From Gammaproteobacteria bacterium (GTDB taxonomy: Bacteria > Pseudomonadota > Gammaproteobacteria > BMS3Bbin11), in NCBI GenBank assembly GCA_030636465.1, contig DAOVWW010000040.1, positions 1 to 9,041 of the forward strand: 9,041 nucleotides of DNA, in the 5' to 3' direction. This document shows, piece by piece, positions 1 to 6,929 of this stretch (position 1 is its first letter; every line of letters starts with the position of its first letter). A program made the position numbers and the translations under genes. The notes under the pieces were generated by a model. That model was not told where the DNA came from. It did no database searches and saw nothing but the letters and a program-made list of their open reading frames with translations.

Positions 1-141
1 ATCGGAAAATTAATGGAAAAAATAACCATAGCAGAGTTTGTCGAGAACAGTGAAATCTTGCAAGTTCTTGAAGAGTTAGACGTTGATTTTGCCCAGGGTT
101 ACCTGCTGAGCAAACCCCAACCGTTAGATAGCAAACTTTAA
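1..141 (+). CDS. EAL-domain c-di-GMP phosphodiesterase, C-terminal end only (5' end outside window)
   Basis: The frame is open from the left edge to TAA at 139-141 and gives the last 46 residues of a larger protein. Residues 10-16 read IAEFVEN and residues 31-34 read AQGY, followed by a KPQP ending; this is the final part of an EAL domain, which hydrolyses cyclic di-GMP to pGpG. Glu12, Glu15 and Gln32 have the spacing of the catalytic-site Glu352, Glu355 and Gln372 of RocR (numbering from memory), so this end of the active site looks intact. The IAEFVEN wording is common in GGDEF-EAL tandem proteins, but the upstream domains cannot be seen. The gene converges on the minus-strand operon and ends 64 bp from it. 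Its EAL signature, any GGDEF domain and any sensor domain lie beyond the edge. Confidence 0.85.
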   Translation: MGKLMEKITIAEFVENSEILQVLEELDVDFAQGYLLSKPQPLDSKL

Positions 142-151
142 AGTCAAAAGA

Positions 152-202
152 TTTTTTACCACCAAAACATAGCCCTCTCCCAAAGAAAGAGGACGTAAAA
201 AA
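152..202. repeat. Imperfect inverted repeat in the convergent intergenic gap; weak terminator candidate
   Basis: The 64-bp gap between the two converging genes holds nested inverted arms. The outer arms are TTTTTTAC (152-159) and GTAAAAAA (195-202), a perfect 8-bp match; the inner arms are CCTCT (174-178) and AGAGG (188-192). The position suits a bidirectional terminator. However, the stem is A/T-rich and interrupted by unequal internal loops, and the T-run lies inside the left arm instead of after the hairpin. It is therefore not a textbook intrinsic terminator on either strand. No better candidate is visible in the gap. Confidence 0.3.
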
Positions 203-205
203 CAT

Positions 206-742
206 CTACAATAAGTCATCCTCATCCAGAATAATTGAACCATCATCACCCCAGTTTACCTGTGCAATCAGGGGGTGTTCTTTAGCCAGTTTTTTCAGCG
301 CAAGCGCCCTTCTACTCAGTTCACTTTCCTGGGCTCTTACCTTCGCTGCCAGAATCCTGTTTTCTTTTAATATTTCATAAAACTGTAGTGCATGACTTAT
401 CGTCTGAATCAGCTCATTTGCATCAACTGGTTTCGAAATAAAACGATATATTTCAGCTTTATTAATAGCATCCATCAAACCATTAAAATCAGTGGCCCCA
501 CTCAAAATAATGCGCATGGCATTCTGATTAATTTTTTTAGTTTCAACCAGAAACTCCACGCCATTCATCCCTGGCATACGATAGTCAGAAAGAAACAGAT
601 CAAAACGAGAAGTATTGGCAATCTCGATGGCTTCAAGTGGATCATTGCAAGTTACGATATCCCACTCTTTCTGCTTCGATAAATTTCGTTTTAGTGAATG
701 AAGAATATTTTCCTCATCATCAACAATCATTAACCTGTACAC
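206..742 (-). CDS. Small response regulator: receiver plus coiled coil and acidic C-terminal tail
   Basis: This 178-residue protein begins with a complete CheY-like receiver (about residues 3-120). It has the acidic pair Asp8-Asp9, phosphoacceptor Asp53 (SDYRMPG), Ser81 and Lys104 (SKP), so it should be phosphorylated. No enzymatic or DNA-binding domain follows. Residues about 120-155 are rich in Leu, Ala, Lys and Glu and look like a coiled coil, and the protein ends in a WGDDG...DEDD tail. I recall similar tails on small response regulators but know no assigned function. I chose GTG at 742 because GGAGG (752-748) lies 5 nt upstream and the product then starts MYRLMIVDDE. An upstream GTG at 754 and ATG at 730 are less likely. 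It is the last gene of the operon, 31 nt after the previous stop. Hand-counted G+C over 241-720 is 188/480 (39%), below its neighbours. It may act as a phosphate sink or a protein-binding adaptor. Confidence 0.88.
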   Translation of the reverse strand: MYRLMIVDDEENILHSLKRNLSKQKEWDIVTCNDPLEAIEIANTSRFDLFLSDYRMPGMNGVEFLVETKKINQNAMRIILSGATDFNGLMDAINKAEIYRFISKPVDANELIQTISHALQFYEILKENRILAAKVRAQESELSRRALALKKLAKEHPLIAQVNWGDDGSIILDEDDLL

Positions 743-747
743 AAGCA

Positions 748-752
748 CCTCC
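748..752 (-). promoter_or_regulatory. Shine-Dalgarno deciding the start of the last operon gene
   Basis: GGAGG on the minus strand lies 5 nt before GTG at 742. It overlaps the possible GTG starts at 754 and 748, which argues against both of them. Confidence 0.6.
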
Positions 753-773
753 ACGTATATCTAAAATAGTATA

Positions 774-1940
774 TTAATTATCAGTTTTTTTGACTGGAAC
801 AATAACTTTTATCGGTTCCACAATTCTGTTTAAATCGTGATAGTTATAAAGCTTCTCAATCACGGTTGAAGTTAACTTGTGGCCTACCGACAGCAACAAC
901 CCACCATCAACTGTTAAAATATTGGCGACCAGCACCTGACCGGGCCGCAGCTCGGAGACAGAGGCTTCTAACTGTACTGGCACCTGGGTTTCCTCATCAC
1001 CAGCAGAGAAAAGCCAGGCTGCAGTCTGTAATACCCTGGGGTCATAACGGTTAGCATGCTGCTTCATCTTCTCCAGTGCTTCAGCTACCTCAACACCACT
1101 CTCTTCCAGTTCTTTAAAGTCATATAAAACTTTCAGGATACGACTCTCAAGTGGTATATCATCACCCGCAACGGTATCTTTCGGAACACCGACTCCATCA
1201 AAGCTTTTTCCCTGGTAGAGTACGATTCGAGCCACGTTCTCAAGTCGAGGAATGTGTTTTAACAACTTGTAAGCTGTTTCAGGTAAGTGGGCAACAAACT
1301 GTTTTTCAGCAGCGGATAATATTTTCCCTGACTGGAATTTTGCCAGAGTCTCTGCTGGTAAAGTGACATAAGCTATATCTGAAAGCATGGTGGCCATTTC
1401 GATGTCCCATGTATCCATGATGTGTAATACACGGGCAAGTTCAACAACAGTCTCACGCAGGGCTACAGCACGCTCAAATACCGAAGGAGCAACAATAGAA
1501 AGCACCTCTGTCAGCAGCTTGATGGAACCATTCAAAGTGCCTTCAAGCAGTTCTTGTTCTGCATGCAGTAAATGATATTGTTTTAGTGCGGCATTAAGTG
1601 TTTTCACCAGCAGGTCAGTTGGACAAGGTTTGGTCAGGAAACGAAAGACCTCACCTTCATTCACTGCATCGATAGCTGTCTGCTGGTCGGCGTTACCGGT
1701 GAGCATAAGACGGATGCTGTTCGGTGATTCTTTCTGTACTGCCTTCAGAAACTCAATACCATCCATTTCCGGCATACGCATATCGGCAACCACCACAGAA
1801 AATGCGCCCTCTTTTTGAATAAGCTCCAGCCCTTCCTTTCCACTGGATGCAGTCACTAGTTGAAACTGCTTGCGTAGCTGGCGCTGAAAAGCACTTAGAA
1901 TATTAGGGTCATCATCAACAAAAAGAATTTTATCATTCAT
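774..1940 (-). CDS. Response regulator with receiver and degenerate HD-GYP domain
   Basis: The 388-residue protein has an N-terminal receiver (about 1-120) with Asp9-Asp10-Asp11, phosphoacceptor Asp53 (ADMRMPE), Thr81 and Lys104 (TKP). A helical region from about 135 to 315 matches the HD-GYP fold in layout but has lost key residues. The usual LLHDIGK is MLSDIAY here (Ser187 replaces the metal-ligand His; Asp188 stays). The usual HHE before the GYP loop is Tyr242-Gln243-Gly244, and GYP itself reads GVP (251-253). His218 and Asp274 remain. C-di-GMP hydrolysis is therefore unlikely, and an allosteric role is more plausible. Residues about 325-388 form the ELRPG...-type C-terminal module seen after HD-GYP domains. 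ATG at 1940 is preferred over a TTG at 1973: it overlaps the previous stop as ATGA, has AGGAG 8 nt upstream, and starts MNDKILFVDDD as receivers normally do. Confidence 0.88.
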   Translation of the reverse strand: MNDKILFVDDDPNILSAFQRQLRKQFQLVTASSGKEGLELIQKEGAFSVVVADMRMPEMDGIEFLKAVQKESPNSIRLMLTGNADQQTAIDAVNEGEVFRFLTKPCPTDLLVKTLNAALKQYHLLHAEQELLEGTLNGSIKLLTEVLSIVAPSVFERAVALRETVVELARVLHIMDTWDIEMATMLSDIAYVTLPAETLAKFQSGKILSAAEKQFVAHLPETAYKLLKHIPRLENVARIVLYQGKSFDGVGVPKDTVAGDDIPLESRILKVLYDFKELEESGVEVAEALEKMKQHANRYDPRVLQTAAWLFSAGDEETQVPVQLEASVSELRPGQVLVANILTVDGGLLLSVGHKLTSTVIEKLYNYHDLNRIVEPIKVIVPVKKTDN

Positions 1941-3151
1941 TCTTTTATCTCCTGACCCTGCAATTTCTCCCAATCTTCCAGTCGCTCCAACATCCCGATC
2001 CTGCTCAGAAACTCACGGTCAACACTCCTGGCTTCCGGGGGAAACATGCTTCCCGTCAAACCAGTCTGGTGCACCAGCACATCGGCAACATGTACTGCAC
2101 TCAGTGGACTAAACTGCTCACTACTTGAAAGTATCGGCTGGTGATGAAAAGCAACCGCTTCCACTACCGGGTTTGCCAAACTCCAGAGCCCCAATAAATA
2201 AGCACCGACTGCACCATGAGTGGTACCTAAAACTTGCTGTTCCGCCAGGCACAACTCCATACCCTGTTCTTCCACCAGAGCTCTTACTTTTACATAATCT
2301 TCAGAAAAATTCTGTTCCAGAATCAGGATACCTATGTCGTGCAATATACCAGCCAGGAAACAGTCATCTGCCATCGCTTTACCGACCCCTTCAGCTTGCG
2401 CTATACGCTCGGCCAGCCTCGCCACCATCAGGCTATGATTCAGTAGAGCATCAAGAGAAAAAACAACGTCTTTAACCTTTTGTTGATCAAACTGTGAAAA
2501 GATACCAACAGAAAGCACCAGTGCCTTGAGTACATCAAGACCGAGCAATGCGGCCGCCTCTTTGCTGTCCGAGATATGTCGCCCCAGCCCGAAGAAGGCA
2601 GAGTTCACCAGTTGCAGGATCTTTGCCGTCATGGCCGGGTCCGTGCTGATAAGGTCCCCTATTTCGTAAAGTGAAGCCTCCCTGGAAGCCAGCATATTCA
2701 TAATATGCTGATATGTCTGAGGGATGCTGGGCAGCGTTGTCATTCCGGTTACAAAAGCGCGAAGTTTGTCCTCATTCAAAAAGCTCTTCAGCGCAAAAGC
2801 ACGGTTTAATGTGTCTTTCAGGGTATTCGCATCACATGGTTTGGCCAGAAACTGATGAGCCGTACCGGCGGATCGTATGATCATTTCCTCATCGGAATGT
2901 CCCGATAGAATAATACGAACCAGCTCTGGATGATCAGCCGCCACTTTTTCCAGTAATTCTGCTCCATTCATTGCCGGCATGAGCATATCAGTGACAATGA
3001 CATCAAATTTTTTTTCATTGACCCTCTTCAATGCCTGCTCGCCACTATCCACAAACTCCATATCCCATTCGTTGCGCTTGCCTCGAAGTGAGCGTTGCAA
3101 GCCCTGCAGAACACTGGGTTCGTCATCAACAAATAATATGAATTTTTTCAT
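1937..3151 (-). CDS. Response regulator with receiver and HDOD output domain
   Basis: The 404-residue protein starts with a receiver (about 1-120): Asp9-Asp10, phosphoacceptor Asp55 (TDMLMPA), Ser83 and Lys104 (AKP). An HDOD domain follows at about 130-360. It opens LPSIPQTYQ and continues with DPAMTAKILQLVNSAFFGL, both typical of the family. HDOD proteins are signalling or scaffold modules related to HD phosphohydrolases, with no generally accepted enzymatic activity. Unusually for a domain described as degenerate, HD-type ligand positions appear to be filled: His239, His271-Asp272 (LHDIG), His312, His336-His337 and Asp357. The start ATG at 3151 has AAAGGGA (3165-3159) 7 nt upstream and lies 24 nt after the membrane-kinase stop. 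The stop overlaps the next gene's ATG by 4 nt, which suggests coupled translation. The membrane kinase just upstream is the obvious candidate phosphodonor, but this is not shown by the sequence. Confidence 0.92.
   Translation of the reverse strand: MKKFILFVDDEPSVLQGLQRSLRGKRNEWDMEFVDSGEQALKRVNEKKFDVIVTDMLMPAMNGAELLEKVAADHPELVRIILSGHSDEEMIIRSAGTAHQFLAKPCDANTLKDTLNRAFALKSFLNEDKLRAFVTGMTTLPSIPQTYQHIMNMLASREASLYEIGDLISTDPAMTAKILQLVNSAFFGLGRHISDSKEAAALLGLDVLKALVLSVGIFSQFDQQKVKDVVFSLDALLNHSLMVARLAERIAQAEGVGKAMADDCFLAGILHDIGILILEQNFSEDYVKVRALVEEQGMELCLAEQQVLGTTHGAVGAYLLGLWSLANPVVEAVAFHHQPILSSSEQFSPLSAVHVADVLVHQTGLTGSMFPPEARSVDREFLSRIGMLERLEDWEKLQGQEIKE
1949..1953 (-). promoter_or_regulatory. Shine-Dalgarno deciding the start of the degenerate HD-GYP regulator
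   Basis: AGGAG on the minus strand ends 8 nt before ATG at 1940 and lies inside the 3' end of the HDOD gene. It supports the ATGA-overlap start over the upstream TTG at 1973. Confidence 0.65.
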
Positions 3152-3175
3152 CTAATATTCCCTTTAAAACATCTC

Positions 3176-5992
3176 TTACATAATTGGCAAACGGATGGTG
3201 AAAATTGAGCCTTTACCTTGCTCACTCTCTACTTCAATAGAGCCACCATGCTTGTCGACGATGACCGACCAGGCAATCGCTAATCCCTGACCACTGCCTT
3301 TACCAACTTCTTTAGTGGTAAAGAAAGGATCGAATATGCGTTTTATTATCGCTTCAGGGATACCTTTTCCAGTATCACTTATCCTGATCTCTGCCCACTC
3401 ATTATCGTGCGTGGTTGTAATACGAATCTCGCCCCTTTCTCCACTTTCTCTGACCACATCATCAATCGAATGAGCAGCATTAACGATCAGATTCAGTATC
3501 ACCTGGTTGAATTCACCAAGTATCACCGGCACCTGTGGCAGCTCTGGATCAAACTCGGTAATCAGCTCCGAACAGTACTTCCATTCGTTACGAGAGACAT
3601 CAATGGTGGTTTCAATCGCCCGGTTAATATTAGCCGGAGTTTTCTCCTCGCTGCCCGGATGGGAAAACTCTTTCATTGCCTGTACGATCTTGGAGATACG
3701 CTTCAGGCCATCCAGAGACTGTGAGATCGCCATAGGAATCTCATTTTTGAGGTAATCAGTATCAATCTCTTCCACCAATGCATTCACCTTGCTCAGCAAA
3801 GCTTGTGGAACAGCTCCGCTGGCAGCCGCTTTGGTCAGCTGATCATAAGCAGCCAATAGCTGGCTGTAGTCAGCAAAGGCATCCTTCAGAAAGTGCGTAT
3901 TATCATTAACGAACTGGGTTGGTGTATTGATTTCATGGGCAATACCAGCGGCAAGCTGCCCCACTGACTCCAGCTTTTGAGCCTGGCGCAGCTGGACTTC
4001 CAGATTTTGCCGTTTCTGCTCAGCGTGCTTTTGTTCGGTGATATCCCAGAAGATACCGAGCACACCCGCCGGGTTGCCATCGTCATCTTTCAGTGGTGTT
4101 TTTACTGTGTGAATATAACGCTCCTCGCCATCTTTAAGGTAACGCTCTTCTATATCCTCGATCTCACCCGCCTCGATAATCCTCAGGTCATCAGCACGGT
4201 ATTGCTCGGCAAGCTCTTTGGGGAAAAAATCCATATCGGTTTTACCCGGTAGCTCCGAAGGTTCAATACCAAGATCAAGGGCATACTGGCGGTTACCCGA
4301 AACATAAACCGAGTTTTTATCTTTGTAGAAAATACGCTGGGGCAGGTTATCCACCAGCGTCTGGTAAGTCGCCCTGCTGTGACGAATATCTGCTTCAATC
4401 TGCTTACGCTTGCTGATATCACGCAACATACCAATGGCATGCCAGCTCCCCTGAAGTTGTACGCTCGATATAGACAGCTCGACCGGGAACTCGCGCCCTC
4501 CTTTGTGGATTGCAGCCAGCTCCAGGGTCTGACCCACCGCCATACCCTCACCGGTATTGATAAAGTGGGGAAATGCCTGCTCATGCACCCTCTGAAATCG
4601 TTCTGGAACGATCAAATGGTGTAAATTCTTTCCTATTGCTTCTTGCCTGTTGTAGCCGGTAATCAGACTGGCAGCCGGATTCCAGTAAACCACATCCCCG
4701 GCACTATCAATCATAATAATGGCATCCTGTGCCGAGTCAGCGATGGCGGAGAATTTCTGTTCACTCTCAATCAGGGCATGCTCTGCACGTTTACGCTCCG
4801 AGATATCGTAGAAGGTAATGACGACACCGGCCACTTCGCCATGCTCGATGATTGGAGCACTGAAGTATTCTACCGGAATATTAGAGCCATCCTTTTTCCA
4901 GAACAGCTCACCATCCACGCGCTGTTCCTGTCCGGTTTGCAAGGTTTTATTAATCAGACAGTCGCTATGAAGATAAGGACTACCATCTGCTCGCATGTGA
5001 TGAACCATATCATGTTGATTCTGCCCAATAAGCTCCTCTGCATCCCAGCCCAGCATACGTGCACCGGCAGGATTGATGAAGGTGGTTTTGCCCATTTTAT
5101 CCAGACCAAAAATACCTTCTCCCACGGCCTCCAGAATCGACCGGGTCTGATTCACCGCATGCTCCAGAGCCTGTTCTACTTCAATGCGCTGCTCAATTTC
5201 TTCATTCAGACCCTTAGTGCGGGTAGCCACCTGTTGTTCTAACGTCTCGTTCAGCAACCTCAAATCAGACTGAGCTTTTTCACGAGCAACAATTTCTTTA
5301 TTAAGCTGCTTCACATGCCCATTCAGCTCGTCAATCAGATTTGAGTTATTGAACTGCTGAGTGATCGAGACCTTGATGCTGTCGTGGTAATTTCGGGCAG
5401 TCAGAACTAACATGCCTGCGTATACAAACACCAGCAGACTGAGCCCAGCATAGACAGCTTCTTCCTGCAGTAACAAGATACCAGCGAGTGGCAATAAGCT
5501 AAAAATAACAAAACCTGTCAGAGAAGACATCCGTGCAGTGTTGGTGGAAATCGCGCCTGCAGCCATGCCCGTGAGCACTAGTATAAGAAATACCTGGTAA
5601 GAGATAGGCCAGCCTGAATTCCACAATAAGGCAAGTGAACCCCAAATAATACCGGCTAAGGCAGCACCCACCGAATGAATCTTTGCCCAACGTTCCGCTG
5701 CTGATGCAACAGGTTGAGCACGCTGAAAACTGATGACCGAAAAAACTCGCATGGAAGTAATTAACAACAGAGCTGCTAGCCAGACTAGCAACCATGTCTG
5801 ATCCGCCACCGACCACAGGAACACACTCAGAGCGATTGCCACCGCAACACTGGTGGTAATCGCCTGCGGCAAACCCCGATACAATAAACGGGTCATTTCA
5901 AGACGTATTCGAGCATCTTCTACAACACCGACAGAAGCTCCATTCTGGTTCTTATCTGGCCTTGCCTGCGGTTGCTTAGGTGGCTCCATCAT
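3176..5992 (-). CDS. Membrane sensor histidine kinase: six membrane spans, three PAS domains, kinase core
   Basis: This 938-residue protein has about 40 cytoplasmic residues, then six hydrophobic spans (about 44-63, 66-87, 108-124, 132-150, 158-176, 179-199). I cannot assign this region to a named sensor family. A coiled coil (about 215-280) leads to three PAS domains (about 284-400, 414-530, 543-655), each ending in a D-I-(S/T)-(E/K) type exit. The kinase core (about 660-938) has phosphoacceptor His686 (GIAHEINTP), N-box Asn834 and Asn838 (LNLIVNAAH), G1 DTGKG from 873, and G2 GKGSGQGL near 897-904. All catalytic motifs look intact. There is no attached receiver, so it must phosphorylate separate receivers, most likely those encoded beside it. 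ATG at 5992 has AGGA (6004-6001) 8 nt upstream; a second ATG at 5989 is possible. The gene starts 4 nt after the previous stop. Its ligand is unknown; no haem- or flavin-specific PAS signature was recognised. Confidence 0.93.
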   Translation of the reverse strand: MMEPPKQPQARPDKNQNGASVGVVEDARIRLEMTRLLYRGLPQAITTSVAVAIALSVFLWSVADQTWLLVWLAALLLITSMRVFSVISFQRAQPVASAAERWAKIHSVGAALAGIIWGSLALLWNSGWPISYQVFLILVLTGMAAGAISTNTARMSSLTGFVIFSLLPLAGILLLQEEAVYAGLSLLVFVYAGMLVLTARNYHDSIKVSITQQFNNSNLIDELNGHVKQLNKEIVAREKAQSDLRLLNETLEQQVATRTKGLNEEIEQRIEVEQALEHAVNQTRSILEAVGEGIFGLDKMGKTTFINPAGARMLGWDAEELIGQNQHDMVHHMRADGSPYLHSDCLINKTLQTGQEQRVDGELFWKKDGSNIPVEYFSAPIIEHGEVAGVVITFYDISERKRAEHALIESEQKFSAIADSAQDAIIMIDSAGDVVYWNPAASLITGYNRQEAIGKNLHHLIVPERFQRVHEQAFPHFINTGEGMAVGQTLELAAIHKGGREFPVELSISSVQLQGSWHAIGMLRDISKRKQIEADIRHSRATYQTLVDNLPQRIFYKDKNSVYVSGNRQYALDLGIEPSELPGKTDMDFFPKELAEQYRADDLRIIEAGEIEDIEERYLKDGEERYIHTVKTPLKDDDGNPAGVLGIFWDITEQKHAEQKRQNLEVQLRQAQKLESVGQLAAGIAHEINTPTQFVNDNTHFLKDAFADYSQLLAAYDQLTKAAASGAVPQALLSKVNALVEEIDTDYLKNEIPMAISQSLDGLKRISKIVQAMKEFSHPGSEEKTPANINRAIETTIDVSRNEWKYCSELITEFDPELPQVPVILGEFNQVILNLIVNAAHSIDDVVRESGERGEIRITTTHDNEWAEIRISDTGKGIPEAIIKRIFDPFFTTKEVGKGSGQGLAIAWSVIVDKHGGSIEVESEQGKGSIFTIRLPIM

Positions 5993-5996
5993 TTCA

Positions 5997-6914
5997 TCAA
6001 TCCTGTTTGCCTAAATGAATCACAGCACGTACCTCGTTACCGATACCCTCGTATTCGAGCTGGTCAAAACTGACCATTGCTGCCATGGCAATGCCGCGAC
6101 CATGGTTATCGAAAGCACGATCTATATCTATCTCAAGATATTTCTGCCAGTCAAAACCTTTGCCTTCATCTTTAATAGTGATACAGATCGTATCTTGCTC
6201 GCGCTTAAAATAAACAGAGACGCGTTTGTTTCTATTTTCCTCCAGAGCAAGACGAGCCCCCACCTCCTGTTTCCAGTTGTCAGCTTCATTGAGCCTGGAT
6301 TTTTCTATATAGGTGATACCGGCATTACCGTGTTCCACCGCATTCAGCAGCAATTCATTAAGCCCAACACTTGCCTTTTGAGGGTCGGGGCAGGCTTTAG
6401 CAATGAGACTGGTGGCTCCTTCTACCTGCTCCAGGCTTTGAAAGTTCAATTCGAAGCAATCCATTAACTGGAGTGCACCGGTTGTCTTCTCAATTTCTGC
6501 CCTGATCCTTACCAGGTTTTGAAATTCTTCCACTGCAGAACGAATAATAGAAAGGAAAACTTCCTTCTCAGGATAAGGTTTGGTGACGTAATAAAACGCT
6601 CCAGCTGCCAGACCTTCGGCAATGTCATCTACTTGCGCCATCGCCGTCTGGAAAATAACAGGGATATCACAAAGACTGGAATCGTGTTTCATCTGCTTCA
6701 GCAGATCCATGCCACTCATGCCCGGCATCATACGATCAAGCAATACAACCGTGTATTTATCAGGTTCTTTTTGTAGCAGTTCCCATGCTTCATCACCGGA
6801 TTCGGCAATGCTGTATTTGCCTTTGAACTCGCTCTTCTTCAGCATCCGGTTAAGGGCAAAACGATTTTCCTCAAGATCATCAACAACGAGAATATGGGTT
6901 TCCTGTACAGACAT
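5997..6914 (-). CDS. Receiver fused to an RsbW-like GHKL ATPase domain (no phosphotransfer helix)
   Basis: The 305-residue protein has a receiver at about 5-128 with Asp12-Asp13, phosphoacceptor Asp60 (LDRMMPG), Thr90 and Lys112 (TKP). A short helical linker (about 129-150) leads to a GHKL ATPase domain at about 155-303. Its N-box is NELLLNAVEHGN (Glu187, Asn191, His195), G1 is DEGKGFDW from Asp249, and the lid end is NHGRGIAMA (270-278). These forms resemble the anti-sigma-factor kinases RsbW and SpoIIAB, not a histidine kinase, and no DHp helix with an H-box is present. The likely activity is ATP-dependent Ser/Thr phosphorylation or sequestration of a STAS protein or sigma factor, switched by receiver phosphorylation; this is inferred from family. 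No STAS, sigma or PP2C gene is visible nearby. AAAGGA (6928-6923) sits 8 nt before the ATG, which lies 15 nt after the hybrid-kinase stop. Confidence 0.88.
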   Translation of the reverse strand: MSVQETHILVVDDLEENRFALNRMLKKSEFKGKYSIAESGDEAWELLQKEPDKYTVVLLDRMMPGMSGMDLLKQMKHDSSLCDIPVIFQTAMAQVDDIAEGLAAGAFYYVTKPYPEKEVFLSIIRSAVEEFQNLVRIRAEIEKTTGALQLMDCFELNFQSLEQVEGATSLIAKACPDPQKASVGLNELLLNAVEHGNAGITYIEKSRLNEADNWKQEVGARLALEENRNKRVSVYFKREQDTICITIKDEGKGFDWQKYLEIDIDRAFDNHGRGIAMAAMVSFDQLEYEGIGNEVRAVIHLGKQD

Positions 6915-6929
6915 TTCTATATTCCTTTA

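Noticed and set aside
743..773. TATACT in the 31-nt gap as a -10 box for an internal promoter of the last gene
   Set aside because: The sequence 17-18 bp upstream (CAGTCA or CCAGTC) does not resemble a -35 box, and A/T-rich gaps give such hexamers by chance.
1940..1973. TTG at 1973 as start of the degenerate HD-GYP regulator
   Set aside because: It adds 11 residues not typical before a receiver; ATG at 1940 has a strong Shine-Dalgarno and an ATGA overlap.
3008..3015. Run of eight A on the minus strand inside the HDOD gene as a slippage or frameshift site
   Set aside because: It encodes Glu-Lys-Lys-Phe in an ordinary receiver, the frame is intact on both sides, and no stimulatory structure was seen.
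3298..3327. TTTACCA...TGGTAAA inverted repeat in the membrane kinase, repeated near 8318-8345 in the first kinase
   Set aside because: It is explained by codons for the conserved Phe-Thr-Thr-Lys-Glu-Val-Gly-Lys motif shared by the two kinase cores.
4643..5242. A 199-codon open frame on the plus strand
   Set aside because: It is antisense to the PAS region of the membrane kinase, whose domain structure is clear; its translation shows no family features.
5987..5997. ATG at 5997 overlapping the TGA of the receiver-ATPase gene (TGATG)
   Set aside because: It is out of frame with the membrane kinase and runs into a stop after two codons (ATG AAA TGA), so the real start is ATG 5992 or 5989.
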